DNA of 64,000 nucleotides, taken from Arthrobacter sp. S41. GTDB taxonomy: Bacteria; Actinomycetota; Actinomycetes; Actinomycetales; Micrococcaceae. The position numbers and the translations under genes are program-made. The first letter of the stretch is position 1. Each line of letters starts with the position of its first letter. Where the stretch lies: NCBI RefSeq assembly GCF_004320535.1, contig NZ_SIHY01000003.1:124001-188000 (forward strand), given 5' to 3'. Shown here piece after piece: positions 8,743-17,150 of this stretch. The notes beneath the pieces were generated by a model. The model worked only from the letters and a program-made list of their open reading frames with translations. It had not been told where the DNA came from and did no database searches.

Positions 8743-9594
8743 ATGGATGTGGAAGTACGGCACTTAAGGGCCTTCGTCGCTGTAGCCGAAGAAGAATCCT
8801 TTACTCATGCGGCCTTGAGACAGCGGATCACTCAACCGGCCCTGTCAAGAACGGTGCAGCAACTCGAATCCGCTCTCAAGGTCCAGCTGATCCGGCGGAC
8901 CTCAAAGCGCTTCGAGCTTACCGCAGCGGGAGCCTTATTCCTAGATCATGCCAGGACTACGCTGGCCAACCTTAATCGAGCAATTGCCGTGGCCCGAGGA
9001 AACACTACAATCACTCTAGGTTTCAGTTGGCTCCTGCCCACCCCATGGGCGCAGGATATGGCACGACATTTACAAGATACCGCCGGCATCGAAGTGACCT
9101 TTACCCGAGTAGATGCCACGGCTCAACCCCTGGCCCGTGGAGATGTAGACGCGGTCGTCTTGCGCTCACCGGTATCCCCAGCGCTGCTCGACAGCCCCCG
9201 AACAATCAAGCTCTTTGAAGAACCACGCGTACTCGCGTGCTCGAATCGATCCCCCTGGACTTCCGGAGCGCCAATCCGGTGGGAAGACGTACCCCAACGC
9301 CCCTTGGTCATCAACACGGTTAACGGGTCAACCACAACGGATCTCTGGCCGAATCTCACTCCGGAGATTGTGGAGACACGCAGTTACGATGAATGGATCG
9401 AAACTGTCGCCGCCGATCGCGGAGTTGGAATCATCCCGGACATCGCTCGCACCAGGGGCATACACCCTGGCGTTGAATTTGTGCCCTTGATCGGAGCGCC
9501 ACCAGTCACCGTTTGGCTCAGTGTCGCGGACCAGGTACCTGCACATCGAGCGCGATCGATCCTCGACGCTTCACGTCTGGCCCTGAATGCGTAG
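8743..9594 (+). CDS. LysR-family transcriptional regulator
   Basis: A 283-residue LysR protein. The N-terminal winged helix-turn-helix (HLRAFVAVAEEESFTHAA, then TQPALSRTVQQLE) is followed by a periplasmic-binding-protein-like effector domain. The ATG at 8743 gives the normal LysR N-terminus; a TTG nine bases upstream is possible. It lies downstream of the module in the same direction, behind a terminator, so it probably has its own promoter. It is the obvious candidate regulator of the divergent nitronate monooxygenase and MFS-tautomerase-reductase genes. The effector is unknown, and no T-N11-A operator could be assigned with confidence. Confidence 0.88.
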   Translation: MDVEVRHLRAFVAVAEEESFTHAALRQRITQPALSRTVQQLESALKVQLIRRTSKRFELTAAGALFLDHARTTLANLNRAIAVARGNTTITLGFSWLLPTPWAQDMARHLQDTAGIEVTFTRVDATAQPLARGDVDAVVLRSPVSPALLDSPRTIKLFEEPRVLACSNRSPWTSGAPIRWEDVPQRPLVINTVNGSTTTDLWPNLTPEIVETRSYDEWIETVAADRGVGIIPDIARTRGIHPGVEFVPLIGAPPVTVWLSVADQVPAHRARSILDASRLALNA

Positions 9595-9849
9595 ACCGAA
9601 GGTCGGATTGTGAATTCGTTGCGCATTTGTCCTGCGACTCACGATGCGCGGTAACGAGTGCCAGCCAGGCATTTCTCGTCCTGCTTCATGGCCAAGTTCT
9701 TAGAGGTTGTTCCGGGGTATGCCCGCTAGGCATCGGCCAGGGTTCTAGCGTCGGAGCAAAGAACGAGCTTACGTCAACGTGGGGAAGCACTGTTGTTGCG
9801 GATCCGAAGGATCAGCGATTGTATGAGTCATCCGTATAGGGATTATCGG

Positions 9850-10266
9850 TTACCTGACATGATGCAGGCACCTAGTAATCACGCCAAAAACGCCTACTTC
9901 ATCGCCCTCGGTTAGTAAGACCGGCAAGGGGGATTCGTCGCTGAGCAAGCCAACCTTGGCTCCATCAATGTGCCAGCGTCGCACCAACATCTGACCATTA
10001 AGATTCACAATCACCACTGAGCCGTGACGGACCGATAGTGAGCGATCAACAATCACTTCATCACCGTCATAGATGCCCGCCGAACGCATCGCATGTCCGC
10101 TGACGCGCATGATGAAGGTGGAGACACGATCCCGTACCAGCAGACGGTTTAGATCCAGTCCGCCGTCAAAGTAGTCGCGCGCTGGTGAAGGAAAACCCAT
10201 CGCCGAAACAGCTTGTACCGGCCCGTGACTAGCTCCGGGTGGCAACAATTCATTGTCTTCAGCCAC
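9850..10266 (-). CDS. umuD: UmuD-like S24 protein with substituted catalytic Ser and Lys
   Basis: A 138-residue homologue of the polymerase V regulatory subunit. The GTG at 10266 lies eight bases after AGGAGG and is preferred over the GTG at 10275. Alignment by eye with E. coli UmuD is clear: GFPSPARDYF at the cleavage region, LDLNRLLV, VSGHAMRSAGIYDGD and the ending GVFGVITR. The usual VSGxSM carries Ala in place of the nucleophilic Ser (residue 59), and the usual VKKL/VKRL carries Arg in place of the general-base Lys (VRRW, Arg96). RecA-stimulated self-cleavage should therefore be impossible. The protein would stay in the uncleaved, structural form. It lies downstream of a GT87 gene, 6.5 kb from umuC. 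Confidence 0.85.
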   Translation of the reverse strand: MAEDNELLPPGASHGPVQAVSAMGFPSPARDYFDGGLDLNRLLVRDRVSTFIMRVSGHAMRSAGIYDGDEVIVDRSLSVRHGSVVIVNLNGQMLVRRWHIDGAKVGLLSDESPLPVLLTEGDEVGVFGVITRCLHHVR

Positions 10267-10288
10267 CGCCACCACCTCCTACTGCAAA

Positions 10289-10320
10289 CTAGTACAAATA
10301 TTCGAATACTAGAATTGTAC
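10289..10320. promoter_or_regulatory. Palindromic AT-rich region upstream of umuD
   Basis: The 68-bp gap before umuD holds overlapping inverted repeats: CTAGTA/TACTAG arms at 10289-10294 and 10307-10312, the perfect 10-bp palindrome TATTCGAATA at 10299-10308, and GTACAA/TTGTAC at 10292-10297 and 10315-10320. None matches GAAC-N4-GTTC. A LexA or other repressor site is plausible but unproven. Confidence 0.35.
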
Positions 10321-10343
10321 AGTGCGGCGCGGAGTGCTTCATG

Positions 10344-11483
10344 CTAGTTGGTTTCTGCTATTTCCTGAGGCTTCGCTACTAGGGCAGTAACGAGGCAAAT
10401 GAGCATGCCTACAACGGGGACCGCAGGCCAGATATACCACCACGATGCCAATTCATGATCCGGGTGGATGCCAAAGAGGCGGATGGCCCACTTTGCTGAC
10501 AGCATCAGTTCCACGCTAAAGAACACAACCACCAGCAACATGATCCGTCGTGGCCAAGCCTTCAGCCGCATGGCAACCACAACCCAGGCGTAGGCCATGA
10601 CTGGTCCCCACACCCAGTGGTGTGACCAGCTCACTGGAGATACCAGCAAGGGGCAGGTCGACGCTACGCCCAGAAGCACCACCGGCTCAACCTTGTCGTG
10701 AAGCCGGTAAAGAAGAGCGATGAATGCCAGGCCCACGGCGAGCGCTAGGACAAACCAGATCAGCGAACCCGCGCCCAAGCGAGTCAGTAATCCTTGAAGC
10801 GAAATGTTGTCGATATAGCCAACGTCTCCGACGCGCGAAGGATCACGCACGACGTCGAACCAGTAGTCTAGGGTGTTGCGCCACTGGAAGATCAGCCCGA
10901 CCAACTGAGTGCCCAAGAAGACTAAGGTTCCGGTAATCACTGCACGCCATTTACGCATGGCCAACGGGAGAATCAGCAGGGCTATAGGTGTGAGCTTAAT
11001 TCCGGCGCAAATGCCCACGGCAATAACAAACGGAGTCATTGACTTCGAATTAACTAGCGCCAGATAACAAGCGCCGAGGATCAGAATGTTGATCTGACCA
11101 AACCAAATGGTGTCCCTGAAGGGACCGGAGATCAGCATCAGGCTGGTCAAGGTCAGCGGCGTAACCCATCGCCCCAGCTGCGGCCAACGCCGCGCTATCC
11201 GCAGAGCCAGATCCTTGGCAACAAAGAAGGTCAAGACAATAGAAGCCACCATGGTCACTGCTACTGAAACCCAGTAGGGGAAGACGGCCATTGGCAGGAA
11301 CATGATTGCCGCAAACGTTGGATAAGTGAAGGGCAATCCGGGCGCATTAATCGGACCGACAAATGGCCCATATAGATTCTGCGGTTCGCGCAGAAGAGTC
11401 AGCGCACCTTCGCGGTATACAGACAGATCCCAGCCAGTGGGTTCGATGGTGATCAACGTCCAGACCAGTAGCAAGACCATCAC
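10344..11483 (-). CDS. GT87 family (DUF2029) polyprenol-phosphate-dependent mannosyltransferase-like membrane protein
   Basis: A polytopic membrane protein of at least 379 residues with about ten hydrophobic segments. Near the N-terminus GWDLSVYREGAL carries the Asp of the GT-C catalytic loop, followed by the FTYPTFAAIMFLP segment characteristic of GT87/DUF2029. Relatives such as mycobacterial PimE add mannose from polyprenyl-phosphate-mannose to cell-envelope lipids on the outer side of the membrane. The start is uncertain: GTG at 11483 and ATG at 11480 lack a ribosome site, and the frame is open upstream to about 11543 with a basic stretch before the first helix. The acceptor is unknown. 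Confidence 0.8.
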   Translation of the reverse strand: MMVLLLVWTLITIEPTGWDLSVYREGALTLLREPQNLYGPFVGPINAPGLPFTYPTFAAIMFLPMAVFPYWVSVAVTMVASIVLTFFVAKDLALRIARRWPQLGRWVTPLTLTSLMLISGPFRDTIWFGQINILILGACYLALVNSKSMTPFVIAVGICAGIKLTPIALLILPLAMRKWRAVITGTLVFLGTQLVGLIFQWRNTLDYWFDVVRDPSRVGDVGYIDNISLQGLLTRLGAGSLIWFVLALAVGLAFIALLYRLHDKVEPVVLLGVASTCPLLVSPVSWSHHWVWGPVMAYAWVVVAMRLKAWPRRIMLLVVVFFSVELMLSAKWAIRLFGIHPDHELASWWYIWPAVPVVGMLICLVTALVAKPQEIAETN

Positions 11484-11712
11484 TATTTCTAGGATGGCCG
11501 TTGATCGCCTGACTGGTCTGATGATTGAGGAACGGATAAATCTTCACCCTAGCGTTGGTGGATCTGGCAATCCGGTTACCGAAGCACCAGAGAGCAGTAA
11601 TAGAAATCTGTCGACACCATTTCGAATTTAAGGACAGAATGGCAATCGTCCTCGATGCCAGGCTGCGCCCATTCTACTTTTGCGCCTGCTATTAACCCTA
11701 GAGCAAAAACCG

Positions 11713-12918
11713 CTAGTTTAATTCCGCTGCCCGCGCGGCATTGTGCGTCGCAGTTTTTCGGGACAAAACTAGCGCCACAACCACGGACAGCGCGGTCCCT
11801 GCGCCGGCAAGAATAATGATCATTTGAGCAGAATTCATTATCAATCCCGGCGTTCCCAAGAGATATCCCAACGCCACCATGGCGTTAATGAGCATGCGCA
11901 ATTGAGCCCACGCACTTCCGTGGCGTGCTTGCGGAACGTGCTCATAGATGGCGGTTCGCACCCCGGTATTGCGCAGGCCGTTGCGTAGTCCCCCGACAAG
12001 GAAAATAATCAGCAATGCCGTGGCATTTGGCCAAAGTCCCTCCACAAGTATCGCCATACCTACAAGCGCTCCCCCGAAAAGTGTGGGTACTGATCCGCGC
12101 GAGTCGAACCACGAGTTGCCACCCATCAGTGCCCCTGCCACCGCACCTAATGACCAAGCGCCCAGCAACAGTGCATACCCCGTATCATCGGCGGTGATAT
12201 CTCTCAGATAGAAAACTCCTGCTACGCCCTCGGCCGAGGTGAACAAAACAATGGCCGCCACAGGTATCAACAGAATCCGCAACCAACGGTTCTGAAACAG
12301 AACCGGACTACTTGTAGTCCGCTTCAGCCGGTCTTGGTTTTCGGGCTGCGGTTCGCCCAGCGCAGTCTCACGTAGAGTCCAACGCATCAAGATAGCTGCG
12401 ATGCTGAGCAATGCGAACCCAACGGCCCCGCACCAAAGAACCGTGCCGAAACCCGCATGCGCTGACAACCATGAAGCAACTGCCGGAGCGATGATTCCAG
12501 ACAGGGACGTGGCGACCACAAGAAAGCTGCCAGCTCTGGACAAGCTAAAGCTGCCACGAATTCGCGGAACAATCTTGAAGATCACTGAACCATTAATCAC
12601 CGCGCAAATACTGGCCACTGGCATGAGAGCCAAACAAAGAATCATGTTTTCTGCCTGCGCCAATACCGCGAAGATCAATACGTGGACGCAAAGGTTAATA
12701 ATCCACACGCGCCATAACGACGAACTATCCACCCATCGGCCCACTAAGCTCGCGACAAGCACCGGAGGTAACAGCCCACCTAAGAACAGTGCGGTCACTG
12801 CCCACGAACCCAGCTGGTCTGCGGCTTCAAGGGTCAAGGCAAAAACGGCCATGCCCTCACCCAAAAGTGAGAAGAAAGCGACAGCAACAAACAGCAGACA
12901 AAGCACCGACTGATTCAT
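11713..12918 (-). CDS. MFS transporter
   Basis: A 401-residue major facilitator protein with about twelve transmembrane segments, starting at the ATG at 12918 behind AGGAGG (spacing 11). Longer readings up to 12963 would place the ribosome site inside the gene. It shows the cytoplasmic loop GRWVDSSSLWRVWI, a degenerate form of the MFS GxxxDRxxRR motif, and an ELxxGLRNGLRN segment near the C-terminus. It is divergent from an SDR gene and has no linked regulator. It resembles drug-exporter-like MFS proteins of actinobacteria, but no substrate can be given. Confidence 0.8.
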   Translation of the reverse strand: MNQSVLCLLFVAVAFFSLLGEGMAVFALTLEAADQLGSWAVTALFLGGLLPPVLVASLVGRWVDSSSLWRVWIINLCVHVLIFAVLAQAENMILCLALMPVASICAVINGSVIFKIVPRIRGSFSLSRAGSFLVVATSLSGIIAPAVASWLSAHAGFGTVLWCGAVGFALLSIAAILMRWTLRETALGEPQPENQDRLKRTTSSPVLFQNRWLRILLIPVAAIVLFTSAEGVAGVFYLRDITADDTGYALLLGAWSLGAVAGALMGGNSWFDSRGSVPTLFGGALVGMAILVEGLWPNATALLIIFLVGGLRNGLRNTGVRTAIYEHVPQARHGSAWAQLRMLINAMVALGYLLGTPGLIMNSAQMIIILAGAGTALSVVVALVLSRKTATHNAARAAELN

Positions 12919-13033
12919 CAGTACAGTGACCTCCTCGTGCATGTTTAGCGCGGTCTCTATCACTGACGGAAACTTTCCGTCACGGTAATTGGTTCTATTC
13001 TAGAGAGAAGAGAAACAAGTCCGAGGGAGCATT

Positions 13034-13888
13034 GTGAAGGTATTACTGGTCAGCTGCGGCGACGTCGCCACCGAAGCAGGGTTACGCTTCCACGCCAAGG
13101 GACACCACGTCACAGGATGGCGCCGCAACAGTAACAAGCTTCCAGAAGAGTTCGCCGGAACGGATGTCGACTTACTCGATCCCAACCGTTGGCCAGTGGT
13201 AGATCCAGATACCGAGGTCGTAGTGCTCACCCCGGTTCCGGTAACCCGCGACGCACAAGGATATGAGCGCAGCTATTTGCAGGTGGCTCAAGAACTCAGC
13301 GCTCGGCTTCGTAGCCAGGCACCAAAGCTGCGCCGACTGATTTACATCTCCTCCACTGCCGTGATGGGCGGTGAAGATGGCCAGTGGGTTAACGAGCAGG
13401 CACCCGTAGTTGCCACCCGCGATACGGCAAAGGTCTTGGCCCGCACAGAGGCAGCGCTCACCGAGAGTGGACTGCCGGTGACAATCTTGCGCGCCTCGGG
13501 AATTTACGGCCCGGGACGTAACCGACTGATAGACCTGGTGACCTCGGGCAGCGCCCGAATCCCACACGGTTCACACTGGACCAACCGAATACACCGCGAT
13601 GATCTAGCCGCCGCCATTGTCCATGTAGCCGGCTTAGATGATCAGGTAGCCGACCTGTACTTGGCCACGGACAATAGTCCTGCCCAGCTGGCAGAGGTCT
13701 ACGAATTCCTAGCCAACGAACTAGGTCTAGAGCAGCCTGAACATGAGGCACCTCCGGCCGAACGACGTGCTGGCGACCGGCGCTTGGACAACACCCGGCT
13801 GTTGGACAGCGGGTTGTCCCTTCAATTCCCTAGTTACGTCGAGGGCTACCGTCAGATGTTATCGGGCACTTCCACCCGGCATGCCTAG
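13034..13888 (+). CDS. NAD(P)-dependent SDR/epimerase-like protein (YeeZ-like)
   Basis: A 284-residue Rossmann-fold protein of the atypical extended SDR group. The N-terminal strand MKVLLVSCGDVATEAG takes the place of the usual GxxGxxG dinucleotide loop. The region YISSTAVMGGEDGQWVNE corresponds to the SSxxVYG..G.W..E motif, but Tyr of the catalytic YxxxK is replaced by Met. ILRASGIYGPGRN is the conserved later motif. The GTG start at 13034 follows GAGGGAGC. Without the Tyr, normal dehydrogenase or epimerase chemistry is doubtful, as in other YeeZ-type proteins whose function is unknown. It is convergent with the DadA-like gene. Confidence 0.75.
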   Translation: MKVLLVSCGDVATEAGLRFHAKGHHVTGWRRNSNKLPEEFAGTDVDLLDPNRWPVVDPDTEVVVLTPVPVTRDAQGYERSYLQVAQELSARLRSQAPKLRRLIYISSTAVMGGEDGQWVNEQAPVVATRDTAKVLARTEAALTESGLPVTILRASGIYGPGRNRLIDLVTSGSARIPHGSHWTNRIHRDDLAAAIVHVAGLDDQVADLYLATDNSPAQLAEVYEFLANELGLEQPEHEAPPAERRAGDRRLDNTRLLDSGLSLQFPSYVEGYRQMLSGTSTRHA

Positions 13889-13994
13889 GCCCGGCGGTTC
13901 ACTCGGCAATCTGATGAGCACCTTGCTTGATTGTGCGGAGTCCCTTCAACCCTCCTACCTCCGTGAGAATCCGGCTGGTTCAAATTGCTCAGCT

Positions 13995-15272
13995 CTAGAA
14001 CCCTTTACGCAGCGGATTGAAGTGACGTGCGATAGTGGGGACTTCTTGACCGGTGATTTGGGCAGCCAAGATTTTTCCCGTCAATGGACCAAGGGCTACG
14101 CCCCACATTCCATGGCCACCGCCGACAGAAATCCGCGGGGAACGCGTTTGGCCAACCAACGGCAACCCGTCAGCGGTGCATGGACGCCCACCAACCCACT
14201 CTTCCTTGCGGTTCTCCCAGTTGATCCCCTTGTACACCGGAGTAGCAGCGGCCACGATGGCTTCGATGCGCTTTGGCTCCAGTTTGTGGTTGACGTCCCG
14301 GAATTCCATGGTGCCGGCGATCCGGAAGCGATCCCCCAGTGGGGTGCAGGCTACGCGCTGAGTTGGGAAATAAATGGGGTGCGTTGGCATATGTTCCGGC
14401 TCCACGGTGAACGAATAACCTCGTCCAGCCTGAACCACAACGTTGACGCCGAACTTTTGAGCCATGTCGGTCATCCACGCACCGGTAGCAAGAACTACGT
14501 GGTCCGCCGTGATGGCCCGGCCTTCTGAACCAATAACCGTCACCGAGTTCTTGTTGTCGCGAATATCGGTGACATTAAAAGCGCCAATAATGTCACCACC
14601 GCGTGCAACCACAGACTCAGCGAGAGAAGCAATGAACTTTGGCGGGTTGATGTAGCGCTGATTCTTGATTGCTACGCCGGCGGCGACGCGATCAGAAAGG
14701 GTAGGCTCAATGCCACGCAGCTGATCCCCGGTGAGCAGCTCAAAGTCGACAGTGCCACCGGTTTTTTCGATCATCTCAAACTCGTGCAGCAGCGCGTTCC
14801 GGTCCTTGAGCGAAGTAAAACCAGTCAAGAACGGATCGGCCGCCTTGGAATGCTCCGCAACTCCTGGGCCAGCGGCCGTGTGCTGAGAGATTTCGTCAAA
14901 GGCATCAAGTCCGGTGATTCCGATTTCCGAGAAGACTCGCATGGCTTCTTCCCATCGCTTGGGCATTGAGTGCCAGGCAAAGCCGATCAAGAAGCGCAGC
15001 AGTTTGGCATCAGCGCTCAGGGGGATATAAAGCGGAGAGGTTGGATCCAACATCATCTTCAGTCCGTTGGAGAAGATTGATGGCTCTGCGATGGGCAGAG
15101 TGAGAGCTGGGGTCAACCAACCGGCGTTACCCCACGAGGACCCCGAGGCAACCCCGCCACGATCTACTACCGTGACCTTGACGCCAGCGTCTTGGAGATA
15201 CCAAGCAGTCGACAATCCGATAAATCCGGCACCGACAACGACTACATGATCTGGCGCAGTCATCCCAGCCAT
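13995..15272 (-). CDS. FAD-dependent D-amino-acid dehydrogenase/oxidase (DadA family)
   Basis: A 425-residue flavoprotein of the DAO superfamily. The FAD-binding motif VVVVGAGFIGLSTAWYL begins near residue 9. ASGSSWGNAGWLTP near 36 is the typical DadA-type second segment, and the C-terminal GGGHGMWGVALGP binds the flavin again. The enzyme should oxidatively deaminate D-amino acids to keto acids and ammonia, passing electrons to a quinone or oxygen. The ATG at 15272 follows AGGAGAG at good spacing. No racemase or regulator is beside it. Related glycine or sarcosine oxidases share the fold, so the substrate is open. Confidence 0.87.
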   Translation of the reverse strand: MAGMTAPDHVVVVGAGFIGLSTAWYLQDAGVKVTVVDRGGVASGSSWGNAGWLTPALTLPIAEPSIFSNGLKMMLDPTSPLYIPLSADAKLLRFLIGFAWHSMPKRWEEAMRVFSEIGITGLDAFDEISQHTAAGPGVAEHSKAADPFLTGFTSLKDRNALLHEFEMIEKTGGTVDFELLTGDQLRGIEPTLSDRVAAGVAIKNQRYINPPKFIASLAESVVARGGDIIGAFNVTDIRDNKNSVTVIGSEGRAITADHVVLATGAWMTDMAQKFGVNVVVQAGRGYSFTVEPEHMPTHPIYFPTQRVACTPLGDRFRIAGTMEFRDVNHKLEPKRIEAIVAAATPVYKGINWENRKEEWVGGRPCTADGLPLVGQTRSPRISVGGGHGMWGVALGPLTGKILAAQITGQEVPTIARHFNPLRKGF

Positions 15273-15595
15273 GATCCACTCTCCTAGAAACTCGTTGGCC
15301 CCATAATGCGAGGTTGTATGTGTTCACTGTCGCGCGATCCAGGCAGAATTTCAACGAGTTCTGAGGATTCAACGGTGAGCGCCACCACACTCCCCTGTGA
15401 TCTGTATTTTTTGCGGAAATCCTTGCTCTACACCGTCTTTTCTACGGCACTTCCCTCGACTAGATCATTTTTACCCCGTCGGAAAGCGTTAGACCCCTCA
15501 CAAGAAGTTCGCTCTATCTGTGCTCTGCGTACACTGAAAGTAAGCAAATAATCATCTTTCTCGACAAGCCGTTTTAAAGGATCACCACCACACAC
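15273..15595. other. 323-bp divergent intergenic region
   Basis: It separates the DadA-like gene from the gene at 15596 and should carry both promoters. An 81-codon plus-strand frame (15306-15551) has no homology cue or ribosome site and is not called. No repeat or RNA element was recognised. Confidence 0.5.
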
Positions 15596-16801
15596 ATGGC
15601 CTCACGAAAACCAGCCAAGAAGAAAACCGCACAGGGTCATCCGGCTCGTCAGTCCGGGGCGAGCTCCGTACCTTTTGAAACTGAAGTGCGCCAAGCTTTA
15701 CAGCCTTTTAAGTCCCAGCTGTTCCGCCACTTCCAAGAAGACGGACACCCCGCCAGCGAAACACGCGCTGCGCTCGAAGGACTCACGACGCTACTGACCG
15801 TGCATGCGCAGTTGCGCAAGAGTGTTGACGTCCAGTCGCTGGATCCAACTGTTCTTGGCGAGCAGCTCGGCCACCTGTCCTCGCTGGGCAAGCAAGTTTC
15901 AGAAGCCAGCGCTGCGATCCTCAAGCACTACCTAACCTTCTTGGGCACCACTGCAAACTTTGGTGGCAGCGTAGAAGACTTCAAGCAGACCTTCGAGTTC
16001 CTCTCCCGTATGGCTGGTGATTCACCAATCGTCGCCCCTTACCTTGAAGACGACGAGGCCAACGGAGCCTTCGAATCAATGCCATTTGTCTTTGCTGCCC
16101 GCGAACTTATCGGCTGGGTCGGTGAAGGTAAGCCAACTACACCAGCTGGCGTTCTCACCGGAGAAACCTTGCAAGATGCAGCCCAGGCACTGGGAATGTT
16201 CATCAAGGTCGACGAAAGCGCCGAGGCTATTGAGCACCCTGAGTGGGAACCAGAAGACGGAACCAGCGTTCCATCGCTGGCTGACATCCCTCGCCTTTCG
16301 GCCTATTGGGATGCACTAATCGGAACCGCATTGTTGCGCTATCAGGCACCTAATGCGACACCTACCGAATCACTGAGTGAAGCATTGCTCGCCACCAGCG
16401 GTGCAGGGTCACGCTTGATCAAGGAACTGATCGCTGAGGTGCTCTACTCGCACATTCTGATCAATACTCTTGAAAAGCCGGGCCAGGCACAGATCGCCGA
16501 GATGGTTGCTGGGGTGCTGAGTAATGCTGCCTCGACAAACACCGTCCGTACTGAATTTGCGCTGCAGATTCCTACCAAAGAGGATCTGCCCGAAGAGCAG
16601 CACCACTTGATTCCTAGCCTCGAAGAAGTTGTTCCTCAGGTGGAATCGCTACTTCGTGTCTTTGAGCGCGAGGGTCTGGTTCAGATCACTGAGGAAATCA
16701 CCGTTCCGATTGTGCTGCGCTCCTCGTTGGAACGCGCACTGGGCAAGGTCTCCGAGCATGTCCTGAAAACCGACTCCGACTCTAACGATTCAGAGGCATA
16801 G
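15596..16801 (+). CDS. Conserved hypothetical protein, 401 residues
   Basis: I do not recognise a domain. The protein starts with a Lys-rich, probably disordered stretch (about 20 residues) and continues as a mostly helical, acidic, soluble protein with no signal peptide or membrane segment. No Cys-rich or nucleotide-binding motif is seen. The central part has several GET/PTTPAG and LRYQAPN turns. The C-terminus ends in Asp/Ser-rich residues. Codon use matches the neighbours, the ATG is clear and a perfect terminator follows, so it is a real single-gene unit. AAGGA lies 15 bases before the ATG, longer than usual. A role in nucleoid or protein interaction is possible from the basic tail but is speculation. 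Confidence 0.7.
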   Translation: MASRKPAKKKTAQGHPARQSGASSVPFETEVRQALQPFKSQLFRHFQEDGHPASETRAALEGLTTLLTVHAQLRKSVDVQSLDPTVLGEQLGHLSSLGKQVSEASAAILKHYLTFLGTTANFGGSVEDFKQTFEFLSRMAGDSPIVAPYLEDDEANGAFESMPFVFAARELIGWVGEGKPTTPAGVLTGETLQDAAQALGMFIKVDESAEAIEHPEWEPEDGTSVPSLADIPRLSAYWDALIGTALLRYQAPNATPTESLSEALLATSGAGSRLIKELIAEVLYSHILINTLEKPGQAQIAEMVAGVLSNAASTNTVRTEFALQIPTKEDLPEEQHHLIPSLEEVVPQVESLLRVFEREGLVQITEEITVPIVLRSSLERALGKVSEHVLKTDSDSNDSEA

Positions 16802-16814
16802 TCGGCGCAGAACA

Positions 16815-16855
16815 AAAGCGACGGATCCGGGAGAAAATCCCGGATCCGTCGCTTT
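16815..16855. terminator. Intrinsic terminator after the 401-residue hypothetical gene
   Basis: An 18-bp perfect inverted repeat (16815-16832 with 16838-16855) has a 5-nt GAAAA loop and ends in a short T-run. Confidence 0.9.
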
Positions 16856-17150
16856 CTACTTAAGCTCGCATGTATCGGCGTCCTACTGTCTCCGTAAGAA
16901 CGGAAACCTGAAGTTATAAAAGGTACGTCGCATTGCCGACAGACAACGGCACGCGATGGGGGCGCAATGCCGATGAAAGATCAGTCTGTTCACACAATGC
17001 AACGTACCTTTTAATCACCCTCTGGTCCTTGATGATGCCACTCGCAAAACACCACCAAGTACCTTCTCGGTGATCGGTCTTCACCGATACATATCTAACC
17101 TATCGTGTTCAGCGAAAAATCGAAATCATACTTTAGTAGGAGGGTAAGGC
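16856..17150. other. 295-bp gap holding the inverted-repeat element
   Basis: Besides the 97-bp element, the gap contains a small hairpin (TCGGTGA/TCACCGA at 17067-17073 and 17081-17087) downstream of the minus-strand kinase gene. It lacks a T-run and is not a convincing terminator. No gene is visible. Confidence 0.5.
16917..17013. repeat. Short inverted-repeat element flanked by TA, MITE-like
   Basis: Arms 16919-16935 and 16995-17011 are inverted copies with one mismatch over 17 bp (beginning AAAGGTACGT). The element is about 93 bp, has no coding potential and is bordered on both sides by the dinucleotide TA, as produced by IS630/Tc1-type transposition. Inside, the near-repeats GCATTGCCGA and GCAATGCCGA may form further structure. 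It lies between a terminator and the 3' end of a histidine kinase gene. A structured RNA or regulatory hairpin is the alternative. Confidence 0.5.

Noticed and set aside
13743-14528. 261-codon plus-strand frame over the end of the SDR gene and the DadA gene
   Set aside because: It overlaps two well-supported genes in other frames and shows no recognisable domain.
15306-15551. 81-codon plus-strand frame between the DadA-like gene and the 401-residue gene
   Set aside because: No ribosome site, no domain, composition unlike the neighbours; more likely promoter DNA.
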